From assembly GCA_025345505.1 (NCBI GenBank), contig JANVCC010000018.1, forward strand, positions 54,579,656 through 54,643,655: a DNA stretch of 64,000 nucleotides, given 5' to 3'. The position numbers and the translations under genes are program-made. The notes under the pieces were generated by a model that did not search any database, had not been told where the DNA came from, and worked only from the letters and a program-made list of their open reading frames with translations. Position 1 is the first letter of the stretch. Every line of letters starts with the position of its first letter. Positions 12,548 to 23,175 of this stretch are shown piece after piece. Source of the stretch: Todiramphus chloris collaris. Lineage: Eukaryota; Chordata; Aves; Coraciiformes; Alcedinidae.

Positions 12548-13769
12548 TATGGGGAAGTAATGCAGCTAGTCACAACTTCTGATTCAAGAATTCTTACATT
12601 TGTATTTTTCACTTCCACAGGTAAGGACTGGAGGTTGCCCATTCTTGCCCTATGAAAGAGGAGGAGAAGTAGAAGATATGGATAGGTAAACATGGATAGG
12701 TAGCTGGAAACACAGTCTGAAAGAGTCAGGCTTCTTGTTTCCTCAGCTGTCATATGTAGTGGGAAAGATAGAGGTAGTAACTACAGGGGTTTGGTGTTTG
12801 TTCTCTGTCTGTTGTGTAAGGGAAGAAGAGACATCCACATCTGGGATCCCACTGCAGTCCTCTACCACAAGGGCTGGTGTCAGAATGCGTGTCAACACAC
12901 ATTCAGAGCTGGGATCAACTGTCCCTTTCCTTCCTGCCCTAACCACAGCTGTTAGTCATTCCTAGTTGGTAAATAGCTTGGGAGAAAAGAAACACAAGAA
13001 GGACAACTAATGAGCAATGTGAGGGCTGAAGGTTCAGACATGAACCTTCTCCCAGAAGAGAACTAAGGACAAGGGAAGGGACACACTACTTCTGGGATGC
13101 CTGCCAGCAGTGGACAACTGGCAGGTGTTGTCCAGAAGAAGGTCCTAGTTTGAGCCAGAAGAGGAGGCCTAGGCCAGTGTCCATTGGGTGTACATACACC
13201 CTAGTATGGTCTCACCCTGCCCACAGACAGGGCATGGGCCCAGAGGGTTCATGAACATGTCTGTGTCCACTGCTCCATGAAGACTTTTCCAAATGAAGGG
13301 TAAGTGGGGGCTGTCACACCTGGGTTCTTCATCACCTGTGAGTGGTTAGAAGTCTCAAAATGAGGACAGAGTGTTGTACAAGATACTCCTGTGAGCAAGC
13401 CTAAGGATGCAGGTTTGAGCTGCAGCTTCTTCCAGGTACATGGGATGTATGGCATCCATGTCCATTGCTGCTGCTAGGGAAAAGAGGATACAACCAGCAT
13501 GTTATGACATGAAGCCAACTCCTAATGAGGAGGTAGCAAGTCTATCTATGCCAGAGCATAGACAAAGCAGAAAGATGATCATGGTTATTTTGGCTTCCTT
13601 GGCTCAGGAAACCTCACCTCCCTCTGTGCCCTGAGAAGATTTACTATTTTGTTTCACTCTAGAGTCTGAGTCTATCTATTATTTGCTTCACTTTTCTCAC
13701 CTGGAAACATGAAAATAGCCCAGGAAATGCCTCGGGACTCTTCCATACAAAGAATATGGCATTGATGTG
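12548..13769. other. Moderately GC-richer non-coding DNA
   Basis: No gene or known repeat recognised. Composition is richer in G+C than most of the window, but open frames are short and overlap on both strands. A perfect 8-bp inverted repeat (GAAGGTTC, 6-bp spacer, GAACCTTC) lies at 13,028-13,049. Confidence 0.5.
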
Positions 13770-14286
13770 TGTCATTACTGTGTCTAGTTTTGGGGTCTTC
13801 TCTAGAAGAAGGACACTGAGGTGCTGGAGAGGGTACAGAGGTGGGCTACAAAGCTAGTAAAGGGTTTGGAGCATGTGTCTTATGAGGAAAGTCTGAAGGA
13901 TCTGGGGCTGTTTAGCCTTGAGAAAAGAGGGCTGAGGGGAGACCTTATTGCCCTCTACAACTACCTGAGGAGAAGTTGTAACAATGCAGGAGTTGGTCTG
14001 TTCTCCCTGGTGACAAGAGACAGAACAAGAAGAAATGGCCTGAAGTTGAACGAGGGGAGGTTCAAGCTGGATATTAGGAAGAATTTCTTTACAGAAAGGA
14101 TTGACAGGCATTGGAATGGCCTGCCCAGGGAGGTGGTGGAGTCACCATCCTTGGAAGTGTTTAAGAGGCAGTTAGATGTTGTGCTTAGGGAAATGATTTA
14201 GTGGGTTTTGATAGGGCTAGAAATAAGGTTGAACTTGATGAACTAGAAGGTCTCTTCCAGATGAAACTATTCTATGATTCTATGAT
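13770..14286 (+). mobile_element. CR1 LINE, 5'-truncated, ORF2 C-terminus still open
   Basis: Forward CR1 copy of about 515 bp ending in the tail CTATTCTATGATTCTATGAT. It covers the end of ORF2 and a short 3' UTR. The left edge is set where similarity to the 'LEYC-VQFW' region of ORF2 begins and is approximate. The 3' UTR (GAACTTGATGAACTAGAAGG) differs from that of the other long copies in the window, which suggests a different CR1 subfamily. Confidence 0.95.
13821..14201 (+). pseudogene. CR1 ORF2 C-terminal fragment (126 open codons)
   Basis: Reading from GTG 13,821 to the natural ORF2 stop TAG, 126 codons are uninterrupted and carry the region after the RT catalytic core: [17 protein letters not shown], then [37 protein letters not shown], and [18 protein letters not shown] near the end. 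ORF2 of a full CR1 encodes an endonuclease plus reverse transcriptase of roughly 900-1000 residues; only the last eighth remains, without catalytic residues. An in-frame TAG at 13,803-13,805 closes the frame upstream. It is a dead fragment, not a host gene. Confidence 0.93.
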
Positions 14287-17003
14287 GTTTTCAGAAAAAA
14301 ACAGTTGATAAAATTTCTTTAAAAACAAAGATGTAATACTCCAAGATCCTTGCTTCAATCAAAAAATGAACAGGTGTGTTCATCAATCAGTCATTATAAA
14401 CTAAAAAGAGATTGGATTTACTCTGTCTAGGTTAAATACCTAACCTTTCAAACTCAGCTGATTAGAATAGCCCACTTGGCCAATAACTGACTTATAAGCC
14501 TTTCAAGGAAAGGATCAAGGTAAAAATGCACAATATTATATAGTGTGCTGAAGGATTTACCACTGTTCTCAGTGTTCCCTTCTCAAAGGCAAGTATCCTT
14601 TTTTACAATATATGGAGACTCACTGGTTGAATTATAGGAACAGGTACTGTTTTGAGTTAACATGCATTTGGCAACAGTACAATTCCTTTCATTTCCATAA
14701 AATAAATCTGTCTGGAGAAATGTACTGATATGACGTGATGTTGTATACTTCACTTTGATAAGTGTAGATGTTAAGAACATTTTCACAGGTGTTTGTTGTT
14801 AGATACCTGCCCTAAGAAGATGAAAATTAGTAAGATCAGTTGTACCTGACTGAACTAAATTATCTATAGCCGGAATAGTTATGTTTGGAATTATTATTGG
14901 TATAAATTCAGTACATTATTGTGAGGAGAAAACATGTCACACAGTTCAACCAGATCTAGGTCTGTAAATCAAACTGGAGCTTTGTTCCCTGTCCTGTAAC
15001 AAAATCACTGCTTTACCATGAACTGTGACTTATGACTCTCTTCCAGATAAATTAAAATAGCTTCAGTTCTATTATTGTCTGTTTCTTCCATGTTTATAAT
15101 TTCTTATTTATATTTAAAATAAGTAGATTTATATTAATCAGCACCATAGGCAAGTCTATTAAAAATGTTATCTTTTACATAAGATACTCTGCTGAGCATA
15201 CCTGAAGATTCCTATGTTCTGAATAAAAGAAGGACCTGTTCCTTATAAAGCAGATTAGGAATCCACTAAACCAGTAAATTGCTTAATTTCTAACCCAGAT
15301 TAAGGTTGAGAAGTCCTATGAAACAAAAGAGATCTCTGAAACAGAAGTTTTTTAATCATGGTGTAGGAACTGGTAAGACACAGGAACTTTACTGTGGTCT
15401 ACAAAGAGTTGACCATTTACCTAAAACCTGATCCAAATCTTTCACTTTGATTACTGCAGGTACACACCAGTGGTCCTCTTTACTGTCATTCAGTTTCACA
15501 AGCAGCAGATGATACAAAATCGCACAAACTCTTTCATAACATTACTTTATGGAGGCAATGCTACACAACCACGATCATGAAGTCAAGTGACGCAGAGCTT
15601 TTCCCTTGGTTAAGTCAAGAACAACACAGCATGAGAACTGCAGACTAGTGGAGGCTGACCAGAGTTCACCAGATGAAAGATTACACAATCTGAATGAAAA
15701 ATACAAATCAAACTTCATCACTTGAACGAAAATGCTTTTACTGAAGGTAAGTTACAAACGTATAACTACTTACCCACAACTTCTATGAATCAGTTATCTG
15801 TTTGATAGTTGTTTTGTAAATGTCTTATCCTTCTACTTCAGGCTCATTTGTAAATACTGAGGTGACTGATCCCCATTCAAAATGTGTGCCATTAAATTCA
15901 GTGTCATATATATCAGATACTTCTGTTTCAAATTTTTATCAGCAACACTTTTTAATAACAAAAGGGCTGTGGATAAGCTGGAACAGAATAATATTAAAAT
16001 TTGCATTAATCAGTACTGACTGTTTTCAAAACAGTCAATGTTCTACTGCATATGTTTGTTACAAACTGAAACTGATGTAGGAGAATGATTAAAATGAGCA
16101 TATTCAAAGATAATTTTGTCTTTCATTTGTTAATTTCCAATACTGAATATAGTCTTTTCAAAAGATGTCAGGTTTTTAATTGCTTTCAATGGCAAACACT
16201 TTTTCATAATAAGGAACTGCGCTGACACCACTAGCTCATTTCACACATTAAACTGCAAAGCAACAACCCTGTATTTCACTCATAGTCCTATACGTTTTTT
16301 ATGTTTTTTCAGAAAAGGCAATCCTAAAGCTATTGAAATTAGTCAGAATGAGCACAAATAACATCAAAGCTCATTTCACACACTAAATGTTTGTGGTAGG
16401 AAAATTTTGGAAAAAAAAAAACACAACAGAAAGCAGATAAGTTTTCCTGTTTGGAAAGCAAAGCTGCAAGAGCTGCTTTCTCTAAATTGTTCTTTAACTG
16501 CATATTTCTGAGATAAGTATTTATCAAAACAAAGTCTCTTTTGCAGAATCTGGAAGCTTATTGTTGAAATCAGCTATGAATTTTGGTCTTGCTTCTTGAC
16601 AGAGGCAGAATTATGTTCTTTTCTGCAAGACAAGAATTTTACTTCCTTGGAGAGTCAAAACTTGTCTTCCAGAATAATAGATAAATTCCTTGTTAATTCT
16701 TTGAAAACATTTCTTTGGTTATTCAGGCACAGTTATCTCACCAGACGAAAACACTTTGCTTCTAGAAGGATATAAGCAATTGCAGACTAAGTCCAGTGAA
16801 TGTGTATTTCATGTGCACAGTTAAAATATATGCTATACAAGCATATATTCACAAGGAAATATTCCATTTCTCTCAAAGAAGGTATTTATTTCAACCTCTG
16901 TGTTTTTAAATCTGGGTATTCTATTGCTTTGCAGTGGATTAATACACTCTGTGGCCTGATCAAAAATGGGACATTGGAGTCCAAAATTTAAATTAGGCAA
17001 TAG
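14287..17003. other. AT-rich non-coding DNA, nothing recognised
   Basis: No repeat family, gene or RNA recognised. Open frames are short and unsupported. Confidence 0.6.
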
Positions 17004-17088
17004 TCACAGAATCGCTGGAGTTGGAAGGGACTTCTGGAGATCATCTAGTCCAGCCCCTCCAACTAAAGCAGGGTTGCCTAGAGCATGT
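17004..17088 (-). mobile_element. CR1 3'-end fragment (85 bp)
   Basis: Plus strand TCACAGAATCGCTGGAGTTGG, then GGGACTTCTGGAGATCATCT and AGTCCAGCCCCTCC, is the reverse complement of a CR1 3' UTR. Only the terminal 3' UTR remains, with no ORF2. Its tail points left, away from the forward CR1 fragment that starts at about 17,461. Confidence 0.9.
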
Positions 17089-17460
17089 AAATAAAGTGGT
17101 GCCTTCACCATGCAGGTTATTCACAGCTCCCTAGTCAGCAAAGTTGTTTCACATCAAAGGTGGACCTAGAGGAAAATGGTCCTCCATTGAGTGTGCTTAT
17201 CAACATGCTCTCCATGCCAGGGACTGATGCAACACCATAAAAATGAATGTCAACACTTCTACAACTGAGATATACAATGCCGTGACCAGAAATGTCTCCT
17301 ATTCCAAGGTTACTATACTTTTGTGGAAAGTATTTAGCATAAAAGTCTGATGTCATTGCCAAGTTCTCTGACCACTGGAGTACCATCTTAAAGATGGTTG
17401 CAAAATCAAGCATCCCCTCTTCATCTAAGTGAAGTCTGCATCTCCAAACAGATGAGTCAA
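17089..17460 (-). other. Unidentified segment between two outward-facing CR1 ends, with a 92-codon frame
   Basis: About 370 bp that match neither neighbouring CR1 as far as I can tell. The minus strand has an ATG frame at 17,135-17,413 of 92 codons that looks globular in composition (aromatics, glycines and charged residues mixed; for example GDISGHGIVYLS and FSSRSTFDVKQLC). I do not recognise the protein. It could be a chance frame, an exon fragment or a piece of an unlisted element. No promoter, splice pair or poly(A) signal supports it. Confidence 0.3.
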
Positions 17461-17629
17461 CTGGAACAACTGCCTCAGGGACTTTTTGGAGTCCCCATAT
17501 CTGAAGGTTTTCAAGATGCAGCTAGACAGGGTGCTAGATAATCTTAGTTAGACTTCTTTTCCAACAGAAGGTGAGACCAGGTGATCTTCTGAGGTACCTT
17601 CCAAGCTGGGTTGTTCTGTGATTCTATGA
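17461..17629 (+). mobile_element. CR1 3'-end fragment, old copy
   Basis: Forward CR1 of about 170 bp: CTGGAACAACTGCCTCAGGG matches the '[10 protein letters not shown]' codons, followed by GTTTTCAAGATGCAGCTAGAC and a 3' UTR ending TTGTTCTGTGATTCTATGAA. Divergence from the canonical pattern is clear (ACAACTGCC for the usual CAGGCTGCC), so it is an old insertion. Confidence 0.88.
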
Positions 17630-20600
17630 ATTAGCTTATATCCACTAGGTGCCTGACTCAGAATTATTTAAGTACACCAAAGAGTACATTCCTATTAATT
17701 AGCTTAAGCAGTTTGCTGCTTTTAATGAATCTCATTGTTAGGGTATATCCAGGGGGCTGTAACACAGTTCTGTATGAGCTTCAGTCCAGCTTCCAAGAAG
17801 ATTCTGAGTTTTCCATGTGTGAAAGACAACCTGCTGTGTCCATGCACAAAGATAAGTGATCCTAAGACATACATTTTATTTTCTATAACCTATGCCTCAT
17901 ATCATTACCATTCTTAAGAATGGTAATATCTCATACCATTAGCATTCTTAAGACACATTTTTGCTGTCATCATGTCCTCAGCCCCTCATTTGCAGGGTCT
18001 TATCTCTGCTTTAACATCCAGATTCCTACATCTAACTGCTTTCAAATATATTGTTCAAATTAGGCCATATGAGCCAGACAACTCTGTGGAAAAACCTACA
18101 CCTACAGCCTATAGCCAAACACAGTATTTCATCAGGAATTACATCACATGTTTTTAAAAGATCAGAGGGATTTGTGGCGTAGGGGAGGTGGTTGCAAACA
18201 GGACTGGGGGAAACTGCTGCTGTTTACTGTTATTTGTTCTCTTACCATCCTTACAGCTTTTACTGGAAGGATCCTAGCCCAGCTGACTTAGCAAGACAAG
18301 CACACTAACTAGTCTACAGCTTTTTATAAGACAGCAGATACTCTCTTGGCATGTTGGCATGGAAGCATGAGCTTTTACTATACAAGTAGGGCCACCTTAA
18401 AGGCAGGCATTTCGCTTGACCGTTGAGTTAAGCTGAGGCCTGTCTTTCATAAGACTTTTTCATCTGTTCAAAAGATCAGTTAGGTTACAAATGAAGAAGT
18501 GTTTATAACTCAAATGCCCAAAGCTGGACCTGATTTAAGTGAACTTTAAGCTGAAATGCAAACCATCCAGAGTTCTGATTTCAGCTGATAAAATCGGGCT
18601 TTGATTTTTAATTTCCATCTTAGATACTGAGGCAAACATAGATTCATGGTGACTCTTATGACTGATCTTAAATAGCCATCTAGAAAGCCAGCTCCCCAGA
18701 AATTCCCAGTATACTAAGAAGAGAAGAATTGCACAACACTTTCAGAATAAATCCTCGGAAACATCAACCAAGTGCAAATTCATTCCATGTCCTGAACTCC
18801 TGGAATCTAAGAGCAAACAAAAATGAGCATAACATTTCTGAGGTGAGCCCTCTGTTAAACACATCCCAGACTTTTCTGCACTGGAAAACTTCTGCAGTAA
18901 GCAGAAACAAATGGAGCATCCAAGTCCTTTAGGCATCTTTGGATATCCTAACTGTAATAAAAACAATTTTCACAACAAATAGGTTCTAGAAAATAAATGC
19001 AGTGTATATTTGTATGTGTAAAACGTAATGAAGTGGACCAACGCTAACTGTATTACTTCCCTTTTCCTACTTAGATTTTATTCTGGCTAAAGGACTGATT
19101 AGGTGTACTTTGATACATAGCCTTCAATAAAATAAAAACCATTAAAGTAAAATATAATAGGTTTTTGCATGTGTATGATGGGCTTCTAAATAAAAGGATT
19201 AACAAACAGATCATTATATTATATCAAGAGATAACTTTAGTAAAACAAACACCATCAGCTATTGATGAAGATGCGTCAGATCCCAAAACCATGAGTTTTG
19301 AAGAAAATTTTAAACAGACCCTCCTCCAGTTCAGGCAGCACCTAGAGAATTTTAATCTTTTGTGTATGACTGTAGTAATCATCTTCTGTATCATCAGGTT
19401 ATATAAAATGACTTGTAATACCCAGGAATGGTAACTCAGATCTTCTGATCTTTCTGCTCTCAACTTTGTTTGACTATCCATAAGATGTGAATATTTTGAA
19501 CTTTGAGGCAGTAAGTGAAACCAGACCATTATTTATTAACAATATCCAGCTGGGGAGCACTTTGATGGCAGAAAGCAAACCTTTTTCAATATACACATGG
19601 CCAGACTCTTTTCACATTAATTGAGATGGACTGCTCTTCCCTAAGACTCCCCTACAGCACAACAGTAAAAAACATTTTTCATTTAACAGCTCAACATGCC
19701 AACATGTCTCTAAGCACACTTCAACAAATTCACAACACACTGGGCAGTTCTCATGTGTCACGCAAGTCCAACTCAACCCTAAAATGACAACCTTCTGTTG
19801 TTTGTTGTTGGGGTATGTGAATAGTGAATATGGAACCAGAATCCATTCCTCTATGGGTCTTTATCACTGGGGACACACAGAAACCCCAAATGCTGTCTGC
19901 TGCTGGGTTTTGTGAAGTGCTAGACAACTGTCATCCTTTCTAGGACTGCAGGTGGGTTGGAAACATGCTTGCAACATGTGATAAGGCCGTAACTTCTATA
20001 TTCCACTGATAAATATGCTGTGGGAATAGTTACTGAATTGTGAAGGATGACAAAATACATGCAAACAGATCCTGGGTTTTATACTGGGATGAATTCTATC
20101 ACCAGCTTGCTGACAGTGATTTAGTTTCTGCCCAGACTGACATCTGGTTTGTCCTTACTGTGAAGGAAGATAGATTTTTTTTTTTTTTTTTACATTGGAG
20201 TCTATTGCTCTGTTGGTACTAGAGAATCACATGTTCCTTGGACCTTTCTCTGGCAACCAGCACAGAAGAGCACCCATCCAGTAACAAACCCGCCTACCCC
20301 AAAAGCAGAGTTAGTTTCAGTAAACAGAAATCCTCCCTGGTACTGTGTAACTTACTAGTATGTGTAAGTTATGGGAGACAGTTTGAATCCTTTCATTGAA
20401 CATGCACTATAACAAACCTTACCAATACTCTAGGTGTCAAATAGGACAGAATTTAGCCAAGCAAAACTTACTCAGTTTCAGCAATGAACATAGTTGCCTT
20501 TATGGCAACTGGTTGAAAGATGATTGAAAGGCTTGATGGCAACAGTTTTGCAGACCTCCAGACTCGTAATTGAACACTCAGGGCAACTGCAAACAATGAA

Positions 20601-21619
20601 GAAACCTTTCCTTCAGCTTATGCACTGCTACTAAGTTCAGAGGAGAGGAATATCCCTTTGTATTTAGTAACTGCTCTCTTATTTCATTATTACTGACTTT
20701 GCACTTGGACCTCAAAGGCTTTTATTTGCCTGGTGCTGAGCTTAGAGAAGTATCTTTGCTTCATCTGTACAACATGACAGGCATCCCATTGCACAGATGT
20801 TTTCCAGTCACCATGTTCTTCAACATGCATGTGAATACACCAAATCCCAGTCTCAGTTCTTCAGCTTTCCTGCCACACAGACTTTTGTCCCCTTGCCAAG
20901 ACATTGGACATCCCTAGGAGAACACAGATCCTATTGAACTAAATAAAAATCAACCTCAACACATAGAAATCAACTACAAATGTTCAGGATAGCAAAACAA
21001 GCCAAAATGTGCTTTTCTAATTTATTTTCTATATTTAAAAAATACACTGAACATTTGCAGTCGATTTGTAATATTATGACTTCCTTTACCGTATACTTTT
21101 AATTTGTTTGTCTTATAGTTAATCATTGTTGCCCATTATTGTCTCCTGCTGCTTATTCTTTCATCCAGATTCAGAGCAGACCTTGAAGACTGCCTCACTG
21201 TTTTAAGATAGCATTTATTATGATAGCTGCCATTGATATGCTCTGCTAGATGTTGATCTGTTTTAAGAAGAGATCAAGATTTGGCAAAATAAATGAGATA
21301 ATTCCTGTCTTTGTTTAAAGAGATCCAACCCTCGAAGCACATTCCTACTACAAGTACACACATTTACACATTTTTATGCTTGACCTCAGTGTAATTGCGT
21401 GGAGGAGTACAGCCTTTCAGTCAGATAATGAATGTAACACATGATAGAGCACTGTAGTACAATGTTTTTTCTGGCATGAGTTTAGGATGACTGCACTCAT
21501 TAGGAGTGAAGCTATATTATTAAAGCACACACTCCCAGATTAAATAGAAGAAACCAAAATAAGCAATCTAATTCATAATTATAGAGTTACTGATGTTTAA
21601 ATTTAAAGGTTAGTAATTA
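17630..21619. other. AT-rich non-coding DNA; contains a perfect palindrome near 17.9 kb
   Basis: No gene or dispersed repeat recognised over about 4 kb. A T run lies near 20,174-20,191. Short open frames on either strand show no family motif. Confidence 0.55.
17904..17927. repeat. 24-bp perfect palindrome, half repeated 34 bp downstream
   Basis: ATTACCATTCTT followed by its exact reverse complement AAGAATGGTAAT, with no spacer. The segment CATTACCATTCTTAAGA (17,903-17,919) recurs as CATTAGCATTCTTAAGA (17,937-17,953), one mismatch in 17. The DNA could extrude a small cruciform or bind a symmetric dimer. Its role is unknown. Confidence 0.95.
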
Positions 21620-21959
21620 TCATAGAATGGTTTGGGTTGGAAAGAGACCTTAAGGATCATCTGGTTCCAAGTCCCCCCCTCCACCCTAGGCAGGGACACC
21701 TTCCACTAGACCAGGCTGCTGAAAGTCCCATCCAGCCTGGGCTTGAATACTTCCAGGAAGGGAGCATCCACAGTTTCTCTGATCTACCTGATACAGTGCC
21801 TCACAATCCTCACAGTCAAGAACTTCCTTACATCTAATTTAAATCTACTATCTTTCAGTTTAAAGCCACTGCCCCTTGTCCTATCACTACATGCCCTTGT
21901 AAAAAGTCCCTCTCCAGCTTTCTTGTAAGTACTGGAAGGCTTCAATAAGGTATCCCCTT

Positions 21960-22197
21960 CTCATCTCCAGGCTGAACAAGCCCAACTCCTCAGCATGTCT
22001 TCACAGGAGGGGTGCTTCAGCCCCCTGATCATCTCTGTGGCCCTCCTCTGGACTTGCTCCAATGGGTTCATTTCCTTCCTATGTTGAGAACCCCAGAACT
22101 GAACACAATACTCCAGGTGGGGTCTCATGAGAACAGAATAGAAGAGGAGAATAGTGTCCCTCAATTTGCTGGCCACGCTTATCTGCTCAATATTCAT
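21960..22197 (-). pseudogene. CR1 ORF2 C-terminal fragment in the deleted element
   Basis: The minus-strand frame carries LFYSVLMRPHLEYCVQFW, then NPLEQVQRRATEMIRGL, a known CR1 ORF2 stretch just after the RT core. The frame breaks near 21,960 and the rest of the C-terminus continues toward 21,660 in other frames. There are no catalytic residues. It abuts endonuclease codons on its 5' side because of the internal deletion. Confidence 0.88.
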
Positions 22198-22690
22198 GGT
22201 CAGGTGGCCTATAGCAGACCCTCACTAGAATGTCACCTGTCCCTGCCCTCCCATTAGTCCTGACCCAGAAGTTCTCAGTTGGCCCCTCATCCATCCCCAG
22301 GCAGAGTTCCATATACTCCAGTTGGTCATTGACATAGAGGGCAACATCCCCTACTTGTCTTCCTTGCCAATCCTTTCTAAGGACCTTCTATCCTTCCATT
22401 CCAACACTTCAGTCATAGGACCCAGCCCACCATGTCTCTGTGATGCCATTAAGACCGTAGCCCTGCAGGCATGTGCACATCTCTAACTCCTCATGTTTAT
22501 TCCCCATGCTACAAGTGTTTGTACAGAGGCATTTAAGTTGGGCCCCCAGTGAAGCTGACATACATTTGTGCTTCTCTTCAGGTGCTTTCTGGTTGACCTC
22601 TGACCCCTCTCCAGGCTCTGGGCATCTATTACTGGCACTGGCATCAAATTGGTAAGAGTGGGATGGATTGCAGTTCCCCTTCAATGGCAA
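22170..22690 (-). pseudogene. CR1 ORF2 N-terminal (endonuclease start) fragment
   Basis: From about 22,690 leftward the minus strand reads a variable leader, then LKCLCTNTCSMGNKHEELE, GYGLNGITETWWAGSYD, and, after a stop or shift, VNDQLEYMELCLG and GDILVRVCYRPPD. These correspond to the first strands of the APE-type endonuclease of CR1 ORF2; the ITETWW motif carries the conserved catalytic Glu of this fold. Only about the first 130-150 residues remain, and the later catalytic Asp/Asn/His residues are lost with the deletion. In-frame stops make it a pseudogene. Confidence 0.85.
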
Positions 22691-22699
22691 CTTCAGTTT

Positions 22700-23175
22700 A
22701 AAGTTGACTTCACCAGCTTGGCAGGCCTATGACCAAGGATGTTCATCCCCTTAATCTGAACCCCATATGACCTCAGTAGACCATGTTTCTCAAAACAAAC
22801 CCCATGGTCTAAGCAGCTGAACCCCTAGCTATGACATCAGTTCCATAACCATTTCTTGATTTGTCAGATTCAACTGGCCCTTTTGGACCCTTTCCCTTTG
22901 AGTGAGAGGACTGATGAAAACACTACTTGTGCCCCAGTGTTCCTTACCATTGCTCCCAGGGTTCTGTAATTTTTATTGATGCTCCTCAGACTGCTCCTGG
23001 CTGTATCACTGGTGCCCACGTGAAACAACAGCAGCAGGTAATAATCAGTGGATTGTAGAAGGCTTGAGAGTCTTGGTGACATCCCTGAAACAAGTCCCCG
23101 GTAAGCTCTCTAGAGAGGTCAGCAAATGGGTGCCTCTGTACCTCTCAGAAGAGAGTTGCCTACTATTAGCACTGT
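22700..23175 (-). pseudogene. CR1 ORF1 fragment with SGNH-esterase-like domain
   Basis: On the minus strand the ORF1 esterase region can be followed in pieces: IVGNSLLRGTEAPIC near 23,160-23,120 (the GDS-like block I, with Asn instead of the usual Asp before the nucleophile Ser), then LLLLFHVGTSDTARSSLRSI (block III-like GTND seen here as GTSD), NYRTLGAMVRNTGAQVVFSS and GKGSKRAS at about 22,870-23,030. Further C-terminal parts are recognisable only at DNA level down to about 22,700. Several frame changes and stops are present. In CR1, ORF1 esterases are thought to act in the retrotransposition particle or on membranes; this copy is non-functional. Confidence 0.85.

Larger units (their letters stand above)
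21620..23175 (-). mobile_element. CR1 LINE with ORF1 and ORF2 start retained but middle of ORF2 deleted
   Basis: Read on the minus strand, this copy runs from an ORF1 fragment (near 23,175) through the ORF1/ORF2 junction, the first part of ORF2, then directly into the ORF2 C-terminus and the 3' UTR with tail complement CATAGAATGG at 21,621. The jump lies at about 22,150-22,200, where endonuclease codons (GDILVRVCYRPPD) are followed by codons of the post-RT region (LFYSVLMRPHLEYCVQFW). A full CR1 ORF2 has roughly 2.3 kb between these points. Most genomic CR1 copies are 5'-truncated, so a copy with ORF1 but without the RT core is unusual. Sequence to the right of 23,175 is AT-rich and not CR1. 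Confidence 0.9.
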
